Below are positions 38,454-47,607 of a stretch of 64,000 bases of DNA, in pieces (position 1 is the stretch's first letter; the number at the start of each line of letters is the position of its first letter). The position numbers and the translations under genes were made by a program. The notes below the pieces were generated by a model. That model worked only from the letters and a program-made list of their open reading frames with translations, was not told the DNA's origin and made no database searches. Source of the stretch: Iodobacter ciconiae (lineage in GTDB: Bacteria; Pseudomonadota; Gammaproteobacteria; Burkholderiales; Chitinibacteraceae); assembly GCF_003952345.1 (NCBI RefSeq), contig NZ_CP034433.1, positions 248,001-312,000 on the forward strand, in the 5' to 3' direction.

Positions 38454-38773
38454 ATCCTCTGCGTTTTACTATTGTGCTTGGTTTGTTACTGAGTATGAGC
38501 TGTGTTGAAGCATCTTCTTATAGCTCCAGCCGCTATGTGCGAAAACCCGGCCATTCGCGGGCAAAAGCAGCACATGCACCAGCTGCGGCTCATGGCGCTT
38601 TGGCAAAAAATGGCCCTGTGGTGATGGCAAGGCCAGAGCCTCATGTGCAAACTTTGCCTGCAACGATGCTACCTCGCTCTGTTTCTGCAATGCCTGCTGC
38701 ACCTGCCGCAGAGTCGAAATTAACAAGCATCCAAGAAAACGAGCTGCGTTGGCGCTTATACAGTTATCCATAA
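38450..38773 (+). CDS. Small exported protein of unknown function co-transcribed with flgPT
   Basis: 107 residues with a signal peptide (FTIVLGLLLSMSCVEAS). The mature region is low-complexity: basic and serine-rich at first, then alanine- and proline-rich (AHAPAAAHGALAKNG, SAMPAAPAAESKL), ending ELRWRLYSYP. I do not recognise the family. It overlaps flgT by four bases (ATGA), so it is translated with it and may be an exported accessory of the flagellar ring. The lipobox is poor (SMSC). Confidence 0.7.
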   Translation: MNPLRFTIVLGLLLSMSCVEASSYSSSRYVRKPGHSRAKAAHAPAAAHGALAKNGPVVMARPEPHVQTLPATMLPRSVSAMPAAPAAESKLTSIQENELRWRLYSYP

Positions 38774-38804
38774 TCGATCGCCAGAGCGTTTTATTTATCT
38801 GGAA

Positions 38805-39515
38805 TTAAGAGCATTTACTTTGCTGTAGCTGTGCGCCTTTCAACTGCTTGGTCATTTTTTCCAGCTTTTGCTGCTGATCTGCAGAAACTTTACGTAAAGC
38901 AAAGGTGACATGGGAGGGGCTATCATCGCGTTCCCTGACTACCGCTGATTTTACACCCTGGTTTCTAAGCTCATTCAGGCGGCGATCAGCTCCTTCGCGG
39001 CCACTAAATACCCCAAGCGAGATTGAGTTTTGCCAGCGCCCCCCATTATTGATCACATAATAGTCACGCACGCCCTGATCGCTAAGCTGCTGTGCTTTTT
39101 TCTTGGCAAGTTCAATGTCGGTTTGAGGTGGAATATAAACCCACACTTTGCCGCTGACGCTGGTTTCCGTACTGCTTATTCCCCATGATTTTAAGCGGGC
39201 CCGCATGGTGCTTGTTTGTTCCTGCCCAATGCCACTCCATTGCATGCATGCCGTGGCGACTTCCGCTTTCAATACCGGCGTTGGTGCCGGGGTGGGTTTG
39301 GGAGTGGGCTTAATGACTGTGGCGCTGGCTGTTTCGGCTTCCTGTGCTTGAACGGGCGAGGCTGGCCGCAGTGCTATCTGTACAGGCAGGCTGGCAATGA
39401 GTTTAACTTTATCGGCATTGATTTCGGCATTTACGCGCGGGATGGCGACAGGCCGTGACGGATAGGCCCAAAGGACTAAATTGGCGACAAGTAGCAGAGC
39501 ACAAAACCATTTCAT
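38805..39515 (-). CDS. SPOR-domain protein
   Basis: 236 residues with an N-terminal membrane segment (FCALLLVANLVLWAYP) and a Pro/Thr linker around residues 70-85. The rest has the SPOR fold, GKVWVYIPPQTDIELAKKKA and SISLGVFSGREGADRRLNEL, followed by a charged C-terminus. SPOR domains bind denuded peptidoglycan, often at the septum. Its start overlaps the coaX stop by 4 bases, so birA, coaX and this gene form an operon. A role in cell envelope or division is inferred. Confidence 0.85.
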   Translation of the reverse strand: MKWFCALLLVANLVLWAYPSRPVAIPRVNAEINADKVKLIASLPVQIALRPASPVQAQEAETASATVIKPTPKPTPAPTPVLKAEVATACMQWSGIGQEQTSTMRARLKSWGISSTETSVSGKVWVYIPPQTDIELAKKKAQQLSDQGVRDYYVINNGGRWQNSISLGVFSGREGADRRLNELRNQGVKSAVVRERDDSPSHVTFALRKVSADQQQKLEKMTKQLKGAQLQQSKCS

Positions 39516-40252
39516 GAAGCATTATTCCGGGCAAGGGCTGCAAGGCCGTGCAGCACCAGCTGTTCGGCAATGATGGGTTGGTAGGCGCTTAGAAGCGGGG
39601 CAACAGTGGCGGCATCTCCGCCCGATAATATACAGAGTGGGGTGTCTCCCCGTAAAGACAAGCGGGCATGCATTGTTATAATACTGCCTGCCAGAGCGCT
39701 TAGACAGCCGGTGTGAATGGCATCAGTGGTGCAGCGCGGAAAATCATGAAAAGCACCATCGCTTACGGTTAAACGCTCAGTTTGTTGGGCTAGGGCTGAT
39801 TTCATCAGACGCAATCCAGGTAAAATCATGCCGCCTAAAAATTCATTGTCCTCAGTGAGTGCATCCACTGTAAGCGCTGTACCGGCGCTTGCAATCAGCA
39901 AGGCTTTCTCAGGAAACAAGCTGCGTGCACCCAGCACAGCGGCCCAGCGATCAGGCCCCTGCTGTTCTAAATGCCGATAGCTATTATGGATGCCCAGTGC
40001 TTGCCGACTGACTTGCAGCCATTCAATAGAGCGCTGCCATTGAGTCTGGCAAAAAGCATCCAGTCCGTCAGCAAGCTGAGGGGCTCCCACTGTGCAGCCA
40101 TAAATGAGCTGTGGCCGGGGCAGGAGGCTTAATTTCTGAAGCAGCTGTTCAAAATCGGTATTAAGAATAAAGCCCTCTGCCTTACGGAGATCTCCTTCAC
40201 AATGGGCCCATTTAATACGTGTATTACCCAGATCAATTAAAAGTGTATTCAT
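39512..40252 (-). CDS. coaX: Type III pantothenate kinase
   Basis: First step of coenzyme A synthesis. 246 residues, ASKHA fold. Visible motifs: LLIDLGNTRIKWA (phosphate loop 1), GPDRWAAVLGARSLF (pantothenate site with catalytic aspartate) and ASAGTALTVDALTEDNEFLGG. It overlaps birA by 4 bases. In Neisseria BirA and CoaX are known as one fused protein, so the coupled arrangement here looks like an unfused version. Confidence 0.95.
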   Translation of the reverse strand: MNTLLIDLGNTRIKWAHCEGDLRKAEGFILNTDFEQLLQKLSLLPRPQLIYGCTVGAPQLADGLDAFCQTQWQRSIEWLQVSRQALGIHNSYRHLEQQGPDRWAAVLGARSLFPEKALLIASAGTALTVDALTEDNEFLGGMILPGLRLMKSALAQQTERLTVSDGAFHDFPRCTTDAIHTGCLSALAGSIITMHARLSLRGDTPLCILSGGDAATVAPLLSAYQPIIAEQLVLHGLAALARNNAS

Positions 40253-41214
40253 TCTGCATTTACCCTGCGTAAACTCACGTCGCCCGCATAGGCTGTTTTC
40301 AATCCATCTTCCCCCGCCATTCTTAATGCACCATCTTCTGCCACACCAATGATGCGGCCACGATTTTCTTTGCCATCAGGGGAAATTAATCTGGCCTGCA
40401 TACCCTGCCACAGGTGCCGCGCTTCCCATTCGGCCCGAAGCGGTGCAAAGCCCTCATGATCAAAACGGGGCAAAATATCGGCCAGCTCATTCAAAATGGC
40501 TGCAAGTAATGCGTTGCGAGCTGGCGCGGGGCCTGAACAATCACTCAGGTCTGCCGCATTATCGGCATGAATACGCTCGTCACTGGACAGGCACAGATTT
40601 AAGCCTATCCCGATTACTGCATCTGCAGGCCCTAGGGCGTCCCCTGATAGCTCAATTAATATCCCTGCCAGTTTGCCCGTGCTGCACAGTACATCGTTAG
40701 GCCATTTTAGTCCTATACCCTGATAGCCTTGTTTTTCGAGTGCCCTTGTCAGAGCAATACCCACGGCAAGGCTTAAGCCTGCCAGCCTGCTTATTCCGCC
40801 ACTAAAGCGCCAGACGACAGAAAATAGCAGGCTGCCTCCTAAGCTGCCAACCCATTGACGGCCTAAACGGCCTCGTCCGGCGTTTTGCCACTCTGCCGCG
40901 AGCATGGTACCGGGGGTTGCATTTTCTTGTCTTAGGGTACGGTTAGTTGAATCGATTTCATCAATCAGTTGTAGAGAAAACGGACTGTGGGGGCGGAGCC
41001 GCTGGCAGATTTGATTGTGATCCAGCCATTCAATAGCCCGGGTCAGTTTATAGCCCACGCCATGGCGGCGTTCCAGCTTGATTCCATATTCGCTGCTGCG
41101 AGCCAGCGCACCGGAAACGGCAGATCTTGAAATGCCCAGCCCTTTGGCAATGGTTTCGCCAGAGGTAAATTCATTGGCATTTAGCTGACGAAGAAGTGTA
41201 AGTGTATGCAACAT
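40249..41214 (-). CDS. birA: Biotin-protein ligase with N-terminal repressor domain
   Basis: 321 residues. The first 65 form a winged helix (ETIAKGLGISRSAVSGALAR), so the protein can also act as the biotin operon repressor. The ligase core has AEWQNAGRGRLGRQWVGSLG and LKWPNDVLCSTGKLAGILIE, and the C-terminal SH3-like segment begins near residue 270. It heads a birA-coaX-SPOR operon. Confidence 0.95.
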   Translation of the reverse strand: MLHTLTLLRQLNANEFTSGETIAKGLGISRSAVSGALARSSEYGIKLERRHGVGYKLTRAIEWLDHNQICQRLRPHSPFSLQLIDEIDSTNRTLRQENATPGTMLAAEWQNAGRGRLGRQWVGSLGGSLLFSVVWRFSGGISRLAGLSLAVGIALTRALEKQGYQGIGLKWPNDVLCSTGKLAGILIELSGDALGPADAVIGIGLNLCLSSDERIHADNAADLSDCSGPAPARNALLAAILNELADILPRFDHEGFAPLRAEWEARHLWQGMQARLISPDGKENRGRIIGVAEDGALRMAGEDGLKTAYAGDVSLRRVNAE

Positions 41215-41336
41215 GGCGACATTCTAGCGACAAGCAGGGATAAGCTCCACCTGCATGGCTGTATATGGCCTAAAGGATACCTAAATAGTTAAAAAAACCA
41301 CTCCAGAGCATATTAGAAATGAATAAAAAGAGCAGA

Positions 41337-42152
41337 TCAGGGTTGGTGATCGCGCAGAATTTTTTCGAGCAGCCCCCGGACAACCGATGGCTCGAAAGGC
41401 TTATCGCAGATACCGGATACACCTGCCTGAATTACACCCGCAAGGCGGCCACCGTCGCTTTCAGATGAAACCATTAATATAGGGATATTGCCTTGCCAGC
41501 TATTTTGACGCACGAATTCAATAAGCTCTTTACCATCCATTTCCGGCATATTGTAATCGGTGATTAGTAAATCAAATACGGACTCTTCCAGCATCTGTAC
41601 GCCTTCGTGCCCATTACTGGCTTCTTTGATATTACGTACCCCCAGGTTTTCCAGTACTTTGCGCATGTAATTGCGTGCTGCTTTTGAATCATCAACAAGT
41701 AAAACTCTGAGCATATCTAAATCCAGATCGTCCTGATCCAGCGTTAAATCTTCAGAGAGGTAATCGAGGGAAACACAGAGGGCATGGTCAAGGTTTTCAG
41801 AAGTAAATGGTTTGGGAATAATAGCGCACGCACCAAGCTGGCGAAGTGGCTCCAGTACCTTGGGCTGGGTTTCGCTGGAAATCAGTACGAAAGCAATATC
41901 CTGGGTGTCCGGGTTATTGCGCAGCTGGGTGAGTAAATCAATGCCTGTCATATCTTTCAGATACATGGCGCTGAGAACTAAATTGGGGCTGTTATCTGTT
42001 TTAAGTGAGCTTAGCGCTTGTGAGCCCAGCTCAAAAGAAAGGACATCGCTAATTCCGAGTAATTTAAGTTTGGAGGTAATCAGTTTATTTTGTGCAGAAG
42101 AGGGCTCCAGCAAAATAACCCGTAATTCGCCAATTGAAAAGTGTTTGGTCAT
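41337..42152 (-). CDS. Dual-receiver response regulator with a degenerate first domain
   Basis: 271 residues made of two receiver domains and no output domain. The second (about 148-268) is canonical: VLLVDDSKAARN, phosphoacceptor Asp199 in LLITDYNMPEMDG, and the switch lysine in GICDKPFEP. The first (about 10-125) has alanine (residue 62, LVLSAMYLKDMTG) where the phosphorylated aspartate should be, though the lysine of IIPKPF is kept. It may act as a regulatory or dimerising unit. Related CheY-like proteins work in chemotaxis or phosphorelays. No kinase is adjacent. Confidence 0.88.
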   Translation of the reverse strand: MTKHFSIGELRVILLEPSSAQNKLITSKLKLLGISDVLSFELGSQALSSLKTDNSPNLVLSAMYLKDMTGIDLLTQLRNNPDTQDIAFVLISSETQPKVLEPLRQLGACAIIPKPFTSENLDHALCVSLDYLSEDLTLDQDDLDLDMLRVLLVDDSKAARNYMRKVLENLGVRNIKEASNGHEGVQMLEESVFDLLITDYNMPEMDGKELIEFVRQNSWQGNIPILMVSSESDGGRLAGVIQAGVSGICDKPFEPSVVRGLLEKILRDHQP

Positions 42153-42275
42153 GATTTGATCATCCCGAATTTACTTTTCTTTATAGCTGGCTATGGTGAT
42201 TTTGTTAGATAAAAGAAGCAGTTATACGTGATTTTAAAATATTTATAGAGACCAAATAAATAGAGCTTCATTATC

Positions 42276-42301
42276 AGCCCACATCATGATTGATGTGGGC
42301 T
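42276..42301 (-). terminator. Terminator-like hairpin after hslV
   Basis: An 11-bp perfect stem (AGCCCACATCA / TGATGTGGGCT) with a 4-base loop, 16 bp past the hslV stop. The downstream T tract is weak. Confidence 0.6.
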
Positions 42302-42316
42302 GTGTATCGGGATGAC

Positions 42317-42850
42317 TTACATTGTTTCAATTGTATGATTTTGATTGGTATAGATACAAATATCGCCAGCGATTTCCAGTGCTTTTTTAACAACTATTTC
42401 AGGCGCTAAATCGGTGTTTTCCAGCAGGGCGCGGGCAGCAGATTGTGCAAATGCGCCGCCAGAGCCAATTGCTGCAATACCGTGTTCCGGCTCCAGTACA
42501 TCACCATTACCGGTAATGATCAGTGTGGCTGTTTTGTCGGCGACGATCAGCATGGCTTCCAGACGGCGCAGCATGCGATCGGTGCGCCAGTCTTTGGCAA
42601 GCTCTACGGCGGCACGGGTCAGATGGCCCTGGTGTTTTTCCAGCTTGGTTTCAAAGCGCTCAAACAGGGTAAAAGCGTCAGCGGTACCACCGGCAAAGCC
42701 AACAATCACTTTATCGTTATACAGCTTACGCACTTTACGTGCGGTGCCCTTGATGACTACATTTCCCAGCGTAACCTGTCCGTCACCACCCACTGCTACT
42801 AAATCACCCCGCCGAACCGAGACAATTGTTGTGCCATCAAATTGTTCCAT
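42317..42850 (-). CDS. hslV: ATP-dependent protease proteolytic subunit HslV
   Basis: Proteasome-like threonine protease that works with the HslU ATPase. 177 residues. The propeptide MEQFDG leaves [10 protein letters not shown], whose N-terminal Thr is the nucleophile. [20 protein letters not shown] and [17 protein letters not shown] are typical. hslU, normally next downstream, is not in this window; a response regulator occupies that place. Confidence 0.96.
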   Translation of the reverse strand: MEQFDGTTIVSVRRGDLVAVGGDGQVTLGNVVIKGTARKVRKLYNDKVIVGFAGGTADAFTLFERFETKLEKHQGHLTRAAVELAKDWRTDRMLRRLEAMLIVADKTATLIITGNGDVLEPEHGIAAIGSGGAFAQSAARALLENTDLAPEIVVKKALEIAGDICIYTNQNHTIETM

Positions 42851-42879
42851 TTAATCTTTCCAAAATAGTCGTATAAGCC

Positions 42880-42910
42880 TGATGTGGCGGCTGGGTAGGG
42901 AAATTACAAG
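42880..42910 (-). promoter_or_regulatory. Candidate heat-shock (sigma-32) promoter of hslV
   Basis: On the minus strand CTTGTAA is followed after 16 bases by CCACATCA, a partial match to CTTGAAA and CCCCATNT. hslV is a heat-shock gene elsewhere, which makes it plausible. Confidence 0.4.
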
Positions 42911-42911
42911 T

Positions 42912-44027
42912 CTAAGCTAAGGACAGCACGGCCAGCTCGGTTATTCCCATAATACGAAACAGGGCCAAGATCAGGGCATTGACATTACAAAAGGTAATTT
43001 GCTGAGGATTTTCCATGCACAGGCCAAGCAATTGCCCCGCAGAATCAAAATCAAGACGATGCACTGCATGAAAATCGAGTACCGGAAAATTATGCAGGCT
43101 CACAAAATCACGAATAATTGCCAATTGCTCCGGCTTGGTATGGAGTAAGTCGCCTTGAATGAACAGGCGATCGGAGGCTGAAGCGGATAAATTAACGTTT
43201 GCAAGCGGGGGAAGGTCGGGCAATGAATCGATAGGAATCCAGGAAGGCGGAGAAACTTCAAAAGTAATTGCATAATCAATAGCCAGATTTTCAAACTCAT
43301 TTTGCAGGCCCTGAATTTGTTGCAATTCAATAAGAAGCAGCCATAAAGGCGCTTCCGCAGGAATCGCCCTGCCTGTTTTAATGCGTTTACGCAGTAGTGA
43401 TTCTATTTCTGCTCGACCCAATAATTGCAGCCTAATCTTATTTTTGGCACAACGCTGCCACAGAGCCAGTAATTCAGCTGCGGCAATAGTGTCAATCTGG
43501 GTAACCCGGGCTAAATCTATACGTAAATGATGGTGATTTTTGCATGCAGCTTCAAATGATGCGATTTCCTGGTCAATCTGATGGCCATTTAATACTGCAG
43601 AAAATAGATAGTAATTAGATTGCTCGCTGTTTTTTTGCTCGCTTACTTCGCGCCATGCAGGTGGTGTTTTTTCAAACTCCAGGACAAATTGTAAGGCGAT
43701 TTCATCAAATAGAAATTTATCATTATGCTGTTGCAATAATTCAAATAGCATTAACCATGTTTCAGTTTGGCGCAGTCCGCTTATTTTTCTTATTTCAGTT
43801 TGTAATAATTGTAAGGCTAAGTCACTTTGCCCGCTGCTGTGCAGCATGGCAGCTTCTTCCTGAATGGGTGTGAGCTGAGATTTATTATCAACTACTTCAA
43901 TGCTTAGCTGTGTAAGGCTTAAGTCCGGTTCTGCAGCTGGTGTATTTGTACTTCCATTGCCTTTCATAGCAGGTAAATGGGCAGGTACATCAGGGGTAAA
44001 TTTCTTACGGATAAATGAAAAAGCCAC
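42912..44027 (-). CDS. Protein with two tandem STAS-like modules
   Basis: 371 residues, GTG start at 44027. The protein is an internal duplication: residues 91-126 (WLMLFELLQQ...PPAW) and 229-264 (WLLLIELQQI...PPSW) align, and each is followed by a STAS-like domain, HLRIDLARVTQIDTIAAAEL at 167-186 and FPVLDFHAVHRLDFDSAGQL at 314-333. The conserved serine of anti-anti-sigma factors is not obvious in either (T180 and S329 are the nearest). The N-terminal 50 residues are Pro/Ser-rich. Function unknown; it precedes hslV on the same strand. Confidence 0.8.
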   Translation of the reverse strand: MAFSFIRKKFTPDVPAHLPAMKGNGSTNTPAAEPDLSLTQLSIEVVDNKSQLTPIQEEAAMLHSSGQSDLALQLLQTEIRKISGLRQTETWLMLFELLQQHNDKFLFDEIALQFVLEFEKTPPAWREVSEQKNSEQSNYYLFSAVLNGHQIDQEIASFEAACKNHHHLRIDLARVTQIDTIAAAELLALWQRCAKNKIRLQLLGRAEIESLLRKRIKTGRAIPAEAPLWLLLIELQQIQGLQNEFENLAIDYAITFEVSPPSWIPIDSLPDLPPLANVNLSASASDRLFIQGDLLHTKPEQLAIIRDFVSLHNFPVLDFHAVHRLDFDSAGQLLGLCMENPQQITFCNVNALILALFRIMGITELAVLSLA

Positions 44028-44668
44028 TTTTGATAATCCAGTATAAATGGGTGTGTTGCCAGTTTAATTTCCCTTCAATTCTAAGCTTTTTAGTATATTT
44101 TTGGCTGATTATTTTACGCATAGGTAAGTTGGTTTTTTTTGTAAGATATTTAAGTTGTTTAATAACTATTTCTTTCTGTTGTTGTAATTTTTATAGGTTT
44201 TTTTTATATGTTTTGTGGTTTGTGTCAGTTTTGGGTTTTAGCTATTTTTATATGCAGGCCGCAATTTTGCTTAGCAAATATTGATTGCTAGAGCGCATTA
44301 TTTACATCTTATCCCTTGCTGCAGGGTCTTTATGGCCTGAATGAGCCCTTCTGTATAGAAATTTATGCTGTTTTCACTGCGCTGTGTGTATCGAAAAAAT
44401 TGATTTCAATCTACTCACAGTAAAGGCGATTTTTCGGAAAATATAAGTAGCAGAGAAGACCCTGTTTTTTTTTAATTTTAATTCCTATAGATCTGGGCCT
44501 TGAATGAATGACGATTTTGTTAAGTGCCGATTACCCGATTGTTTATATTCCCACTGTATATAGGTATGGCTGCTGGCAGTTAGTGCAACTTGATTGCAAT
44601 GTAGGTGTGGGCACTTTCAAAACATCAGGTAGAATTACGGATCCGGAAAATAAATCAAACACAGAGCT
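44028..44668. other. A/T-rich noncoding gap upstream of the LTA-synthase-like gene
   Basis: 641 bases, T-rich on the plus strand. One frame (44015-44284) encodes a Phe/Leu/Cys-rich peptide, but it overlaps the divergent STAS gene, lacks a ribosome site and reflects the T-rich composition. I see no repeat, tRNA or terminator here. A promoter for the downstream gene is likely near the right end but not clear. Confidence 0.5.
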
Positions 44669-46669
44669 ATGCGCATTCCTCGCTTATTTCGCTTTACCAT
44701 CGTCTATTTGCTGGCGTTCATTGCCCTGGGGCTTTTGATCAGGCTGGGTTTTGCTACGGTTTTTGGTAATAAAGCTGATCCTTTGCCTGGCCATTTGCTG
44801 GCGGAGTCTTTATTACTTGGTACGCGCTTTGATTTGCGACTGGGTCTTTTAAGTCTTGCACCAGTGCTGCTGCTTGGTGGCTTTAAACTGACAACACCAT
44901 TTAAAGAAGGGCTGAGCAAGCGGCTGTGGCTGGTTTGGTTTGCACTGGTGTTTGCCGTGCTGGTTTTTAGCCATATGGTCGACTTTGCCCATTATTCCTA
45001 TCTGGGCGTCAAGCTTTCTGCCAGTGTGCTGAATTTTTTATACAACCTGGATGAATCAGCCGGCATGGTTTGGTCAACTTATCCTGTGGGCAAGCTAACA
45101 TTGGTCTGGGCTTTATCTGTGTGTTTGCTGACATGGGGTGTGGCGGGTCTGATGCGCCGGGTTTCGCGTTTTGCGGGCTGGGAGGCGGGTAAATGGAAAA
45201 CCAGTTTGCTGGCGCTGCTGTCTTTACTGGCGACTTTGCTGGGGATACACGGCAAGTTTTCGCAATACCCGCTGCGCTGGAGCGATGCCTATTACAGCAC
45301 TAACAGCTTTGCCGCCGCAGTAGCGCTGAATCCTGCTTTAAATTTTTTCGACACCATGTCGTATAGCAAAGACACCTATTCGATTGACGATGTGCGGGCC
45401 GCATACCCTGCGGTTGCTGCATATTTAGGGGTGGATCATCCCGATGCTAAAACACTGAATTTTGATCGCCATATCCAGCCTAAGCCCACTGCGTTTAAGG
45501 GCCAGCCCAATGTGGTGATGGTTTACCTGGAATCGTTCTCCGGCTACAAAACCAGTCTTTATGGTAACCCGCTGGAGACCACGCCATTCTTTACCCAAAT
45601 GGCCAAAGAAAGCATCTGGTTTGACCGTCTCTATACTCCACACTTTGGCACGGCACGTGGTATTTTCGCAGGCTTATCGGGCATTCCGGATGTGGATTTA
45701 AGAGACACTTCCAGCCGCAATCCGGCAGCTGTAAATCAGAATGTATTAATTAATGCCTTTAAAGGCTACGAGAAAGATTATTTTATTGGCGGCAGCACCA
45801 CCTGGGCCAATGTACGCGGCGTGCTGACCAGAAATATTGATGGCTTAAAGATTCACGAAGAGGGTAGTTATAGTGCCCCGCGTAATGATGTATGGGGGAT
45901 TTCGGATAAAAACCTGTTCTATGAAGCAAATAAAGTTTTCCGGGAGAAAAAATCACCATTCTTTGCCGTGATTCAAACCTCGGGCAATCATCGCCCTTAT
46001 ACGATTCCGGCAGAAGATACTGATTTTAAATTAAAAAATCCAAGTGTCGCTGAATTGCATGCCAATGGCTTTGCTGCGGTGGATGAATATAATTCATTTC
46101 GCTATATGGATTACTGTATAGAAAAATTCATAGAAGTTGCCAAAAAAGAGGCTTATTTCGATAATACAGTATTTGTATTTTTTGGTGATCACGGTATTCG
46201 CGCCATGGGCCACGATGTAGGCCCGAATGTGCCACGTGCGTTTCAGGATTTAAAACTCTCTTCGGTGCATACGCCCTTTATTCTTTACGCGCCTAAGCTA
46301 TTAAAACCGGCCCGTTACGATAAAACCGCTTCGCAAATTGATATTTTGCCGACCATCGCTGGCCTTTTTAATTTGTCATATATAAACAAAGGCATGGGCC
46401 GTGATTTGCTTGATCCGCGCTTTGATGCTTCCCGTTTTGCCTTTACGATTTACCCTGATGAAGGCGGCGAGATTGGGATCCTGAATAAAGACTGGTATTA
46501 CATTATGCAAGTGAGCAAAAAAAGTGGTGGCTTGTTTGATATGAAATCCAATACCCCTTCGGTAGATAAAGCCCGGGAGCATCCGGAGATTGCTGCCAGA
46601 ATGAAGCAGCAATTAAGGGATTACTACACGGTATCGGATTACATGCTGACGCATAGCGGGGGGAAGTAA
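44669..46669 (+). CDS. LTA synthase family sulfatase-fold membrane enzyme
   Basis: 666 residues: about five membrane helices in the first 215 residues, then a periplasmic alkaline-phosphatase/sulfatase domain. VVMVYLESFSGYKTSLYGN gives the metal-binding Glu, TPHFGTARGIFAGLSGIPD holds the nucleophilic threonine, and VFFGDHGIRAMGHD the metal-binding Asp and His. In Gram-negatives such enzymes transfer phosphoglycerol or phosphoethanolamine to glycans (MdoB-like) or lipids. Substrate unknown. A composite repeat follows it immediately. Confidence 0.87.
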   Translation: MRIPRLFRFTIVYLLAFIALGLLIRLGFATVFGNKADPLPGHLLAESLLLGTRFDLRLGLLSLAPVLLLGGFKLTTPFKEGLSKRLWLVWFALVFAVLVFSHMVDFAHYSYLGVKLSASVLNFLYNLDESAGMVWSTYPVGKLTLVWALSVCLLTWGVAGLMRRVSRFAGWEAGKWKTSLLALLSLLATLLGIHGKFSQYPLRWSDAYYSTNSFAAAVALNPALNFFDTMSYSKDTYSIDDVRAAYPAVAAYLGVDHPDAKTLNFDRHIQPKPTAFKGQPNVVMVYLESFSGYKTSLYGNPLETTPFFTQMAKESIWFDRLYTPHFGTARGIFAGLSGIPDVDLRDTSSRNPAAVNQNVLINAFKGYEKDYFIGGSTTWANVRGVLTRNIDGLKIHEEGSYSAPRNDVWGISDKNLFYEANKVFREKKSPFFAVIQTSGNHRPYTIPAEDTDFKLKNPSVAELHANGFAAVDEYNSFRYMDYCIEKFIEVAKKEAYFDNTVFVFFGDHGIRAMGHDVGPNVPRAFQDLKLSSVHTPFILYAPKLLKPARYDKTASQIDILPTIAGLFNLSYINKGMGRDLLDPRFDASRFAFTIYPDEGGEIGILNKDWYYIMQVSKKSGGLFDMKSNTPSVDKAREHPEIAARMKQQLRDYYTVSDYMLTHSGGK

Positions 46670-46677
46670 TCAGTTGG

Positions 46678-47036
46678 AGGTTTAAGTGCCTTCGGCACGT
46701 TGATTTGGGTGCGGTAGCCACCGCGGGGCCTTCTTTTCTTGTGTGGACAAGAAACGGAGCCAAAGAAGGCCACTCCAGACGGCACGAAGGTCCCTCACTG
46801 CGGACAATCGAGGTGGCGTCAATTCAACTTGCTTCGCTCAAACACGAATTGACGACTACCCCACTTCGCTTCGGCCTGCTTCAGGGGGATTTAAGCCCCG
46901 TGCGATGAGTAATAATTGAAATTCAAATTGGTGTGCATTGAAGAATGCTTCAAACAAAAACAACTTAATTTACTCTCAGTTTTTCTCCGTGAAACTCCGT
47001 GTTCTCTGTGCCTTCCGTGGTTCAGGATTTGGGTTT
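46678..47036 (+). repeat. Composite repeat: A copy 5 plus B copy 5
   Basis: A (46678-46912) starts AAGTGCCTTCGGCACGTTGA and has the alternative centre GTCAATTC...GAATTGAC, as in copies 2 and 6. It ends TTCAGGGGGATTTAAGCCCC. B (46972-47036) follows: TTTTCTCCGTGAAACTCCGT, then CAGGATTTGGGTTTTAC. Confidence 0.85.
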
Positions 47037-47106
47037 TACTTTGCCGCATCAGCAGCCAATAAAAACGCCACCTCATCAAGGTGGCGTTTGTGTGTGCGGG
47101 CGTGAA

Positions 47107-47607
47107 TTACGCCGCTTCAATCAATAATTCGATTTCTACATTTTCATCAGAATACTGAATCTGGGCGAGGAGTACGGCATCGACCATATTGGCGAAGTTT
47201 CTTAATACGATGGAGCGGGCCAGCGCCGGGCCCATGCAGCGGCGAAATTCGGGCACGTAGGCCAGGGCACCGACATTATCGTCCAGCAGGGCCTGCTCGT
47301 TACTTTTGATGATATTTTTGATCTCTTTGCGAATATCTTTCACCTCTTTAAACAACTCGCTGGATACTTCACACAGCGCAGCAAATTGCAAGGTGATGCT
47401 GGCTGTTTTACTGCCGCTAAAGGCCCGTGCCAGTGTTTTAGATATTTTGCTTAATTCCTGGACATCATGGGCGCTGATTGTTAGCCACTGTGGATAGCGC
47501 TCTTTGATGCTGACAATCGCCTGGCGGATACCATCGTTCTGACGCAGGCTCTCCGGTAGCTGGCTGCATGCCTGGGCGATCAGGGTGTAGGTCTGTATTT
47601 GACTCAT
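47107..47607 (-). CDS. Conserved-looking protein of unknown function (all-helical)
   Basis: 166 residues from the ATG at 47607, placed 7 bases after a perfect GAGGAG; an upstream ATG at 47625 lacks one. Predominantly helical, with a charged segment (ELFKEVKDIRKEIKNIIKSN) resembling a coiled coil and no signal peptide or membrane segment. I do not recognise the family. Flanked by a composite repeat on one side and the tRNA-Leu gene on the other, it stands alone. Confidence 0.75.
   Translation of the reverse strand: MSQIQTYTLIAQACSQLPESLRQNDGIRQAIVSIKERYPQWLTISAHDVQELSKISKTLARAFSGSKTASITLQFAALCEVSSELFKEVKDIRKEIKNIIKSNEQALLDDNVGALAYVPEFRRCMGPALARSIVLRNFANMVDAVLLAQIQYSDENVEIELLIEAA

Noticed and set aside
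44015..44284. 89-residue Phe/Cys-rich open frame, possible membrane protein
   Set aside because: It overlaps the divergent STAS gene start, has no ribosome site, and its hydrophobicity simply reflects the T-rich strand.
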